From the NCBI GenBank assembly GCA_011391455.1, contig JAABQN010000152.1:1-5323 (forward strand): a DNA stretch of 5,323 bases, in the 5' to 3' direction. Below are positions 4,622-5,323 of the stretch, in pieces. How positions within the stretch are numbered: position 1 is the stretch's first letter; each line of letters begins with the position of its first letter. The position numbers were made by a program, and so were the translations under genes. The notes beneath the pieces were generated by a model. It was not told the origin of the DNA, searched no databases, and saw only the letters and a list, made by a program, of their open reading frames with translations. Source of the stretch: Nitrospiraceae bacterium (GTDB lineage Bacteria; Nitrospirota; Nitrospiria; Nitrospirales; Nitrospiraceae).

Positions 4622-5323
4622 TTAGAACAGAGAACCGATAGTAAACTCGAAGACCCCTTTGCGTTCTCCTGGGTTGGGGTCCAGGTTAATCCCGTACGCA
4701 GCACGGAGAGGGCCAAAGGGTGAAATCCATCGCCCTTCAAATCCGACTGTCTTCCGCAACTTGGACGAGAGCGGCTCATCGTTATCAAACCCTTTCCCGT
4801 AGTCGAAGAAAATCACCCCGTTCAACTTGGCTTCAGCGGAAATCGTAAAGATAAAATCGTTATTGAAAATTAACTGCTTGCTCGCGCCGAGCAGAGAATT
4901 CGTGGTGGTCACCGGTCCCGCGCGTCCGAACACGAACCCGCGCATCGTATTGATGCCGCCGACAAAATATCGTTCGGTCAATGGAATGGGCCCCCCATCG
5001 ATGCCGACCGCTTCGGCGTAGCGAGCGCGGATCGCAACCCGCGTATCGAAAGGCAGCGGCGTATATTTGATCACATCCAGATAATATTTATAGAAGTTAT
5101 TGCTCCCGCCCAGGTAGGGTGTCCCGTAGTCGAAGCCCACCGTGGCTCGCCAACCGGTGCGAGGATCCATGAAATAGTCTCTCGTGTCGCGAGAGAACGA
5201 CGTCCGGAACCCGGTCGTCGATTGATTCCCCAGTTGACTGCACACTAGAGGAAACCGGGTCGGGCAAACACCCGGCGCCGGGTTTTTAAAGTTCAACTCT
5301 TCCGCGAACAGACTGATGCTCCC
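4622..5323 (-). CDS. bamA: Outer membrane protein assembly factor BamA, C-terminal barrel part (5' end off window)
   Basis: The frame is open to the right edge, so the 233 residues seen are only the C-terminal portion of the beta-barrel; the POTRA domains and first strands lie outside. BamA is the outer-membrane insertase that folds beta-barrel proteins. Evidence includes alternating amphipathic strands, the loop-6 signature RYFVGGINTMRGF (residues 118-130, equivalent to the VRGF motif of E. coli), a SAEAKLNGVIFFDYGKGFD strand pair, SPFGPLRAAYGINL near the end, and a terminal EFTIGSLF that ends in Phe as a barrel beta-signal should. The placement directly before skp is the classic bamA-skp arrangement. 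A TTG at 5296 lies within the frame but is not a real start, because codons continue upstream without a stop. Two cysteines (20 and 28 of the visible part) sit in what is probably a surface loop. The stop is TAA at 4624-4622. Confidence 0.93.
   Translation of the reverse strand, partial: GSISLFAEELNFKNPAPGVCPTRFPLVCSQLGNQSTTGFRTSFSRDTRDYFMDPRTGWRATVGFDYGTPYLGGSNNFYKYYLDVIKYTPLPFDTRVAIRARYAEAVGIDGGPIPLTERYFVGGINTMRGFVFGRAGPVTTTNSLLGASKQLIFNNDFIFTISAEAKLNGVIFFDYGKGFDNDEPLSSKLRKTVGFEGRWISPFGPLRAAYGINLDPNPGERKGVFEFTIGSLF

Noticed and set aside
5178..5196. 7-bp inverted repeat TCTCTCG/CGAGAGA
   Set aside because: Lies inside bamA codons for an ordinary strand/turn segment and is short enough to be chance.

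Overview
The window is a single block of minus-strand genes for building the Gram-negative outer membrane. Read in the direction of transcription (from high to low coordinates) the order is: the C-terminal part of the BamA beta-barrel assembly protein (runs off the right edge), a Skp/OmpH-like chaperone with a lipoprotein signal, a second Skp/OmpH chaperone with an ordinary secretion signal, fabZ, lpxA, lpxI, and a Gfo/Idh/MocA-family NAD(P)-dependent oxidoreductase (runs off the left edge). The bamA-skp-(lpxD)-fabZ-lpxA order is the classic envelope cluster of diderm bacteria. LpxI instead of LpxH, two skp copies and an oxidoreductase after lpxI point away from enterobacteria. From memory of comparable clusters I would place it in Nitrospirota (a Nitrospira-like organism), with moderate confidence and no search behind it.

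How the genes work together: BamA inserts outer-membrane proteins and the two Skp-like proteins would hold unfolded clients in the periplasm. FabZ dehydrates (3R)-hydroxyacyl-ACP and so competes with LpxA for the same acyl donor. LpxA makes the first lipid A intermediate. LpxI hydrolyses UDP-2,3-diacylglucosamine to lipid X. The oxidoreductase may act on the UDP-sugar substrate of LpxA (a GnnA-like role) or on another envelope sugar. LpxD, normally between skp and fabZ, is absent from this position.

Layout: coding density is high and no stretch above 300 bases lacks a gene. lpxA-lpxI (4 bp) and lpxI-oxidoreductase (10 bp) are tightly packed, and bamA-skp is separated by about 40 bp. The three larger gaps (fabZ-lpxA about 90 bp, skp2-fabZ about 166 bp, skp1-skp2 about 132 bp) each contain a long imperfect inverted repeat, of three unrelated sequences. 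The left edge shows a short direct repeat inside the last visible codons of the oxidoreductase. Several starts were moved inward from the longest reading frame because a good Shine-Dalgarno sequence and family N-termini agree on an internal codon. The operon promoter is not in the window, and no RNA gene, insertion sequence or CRISPR array was seen.
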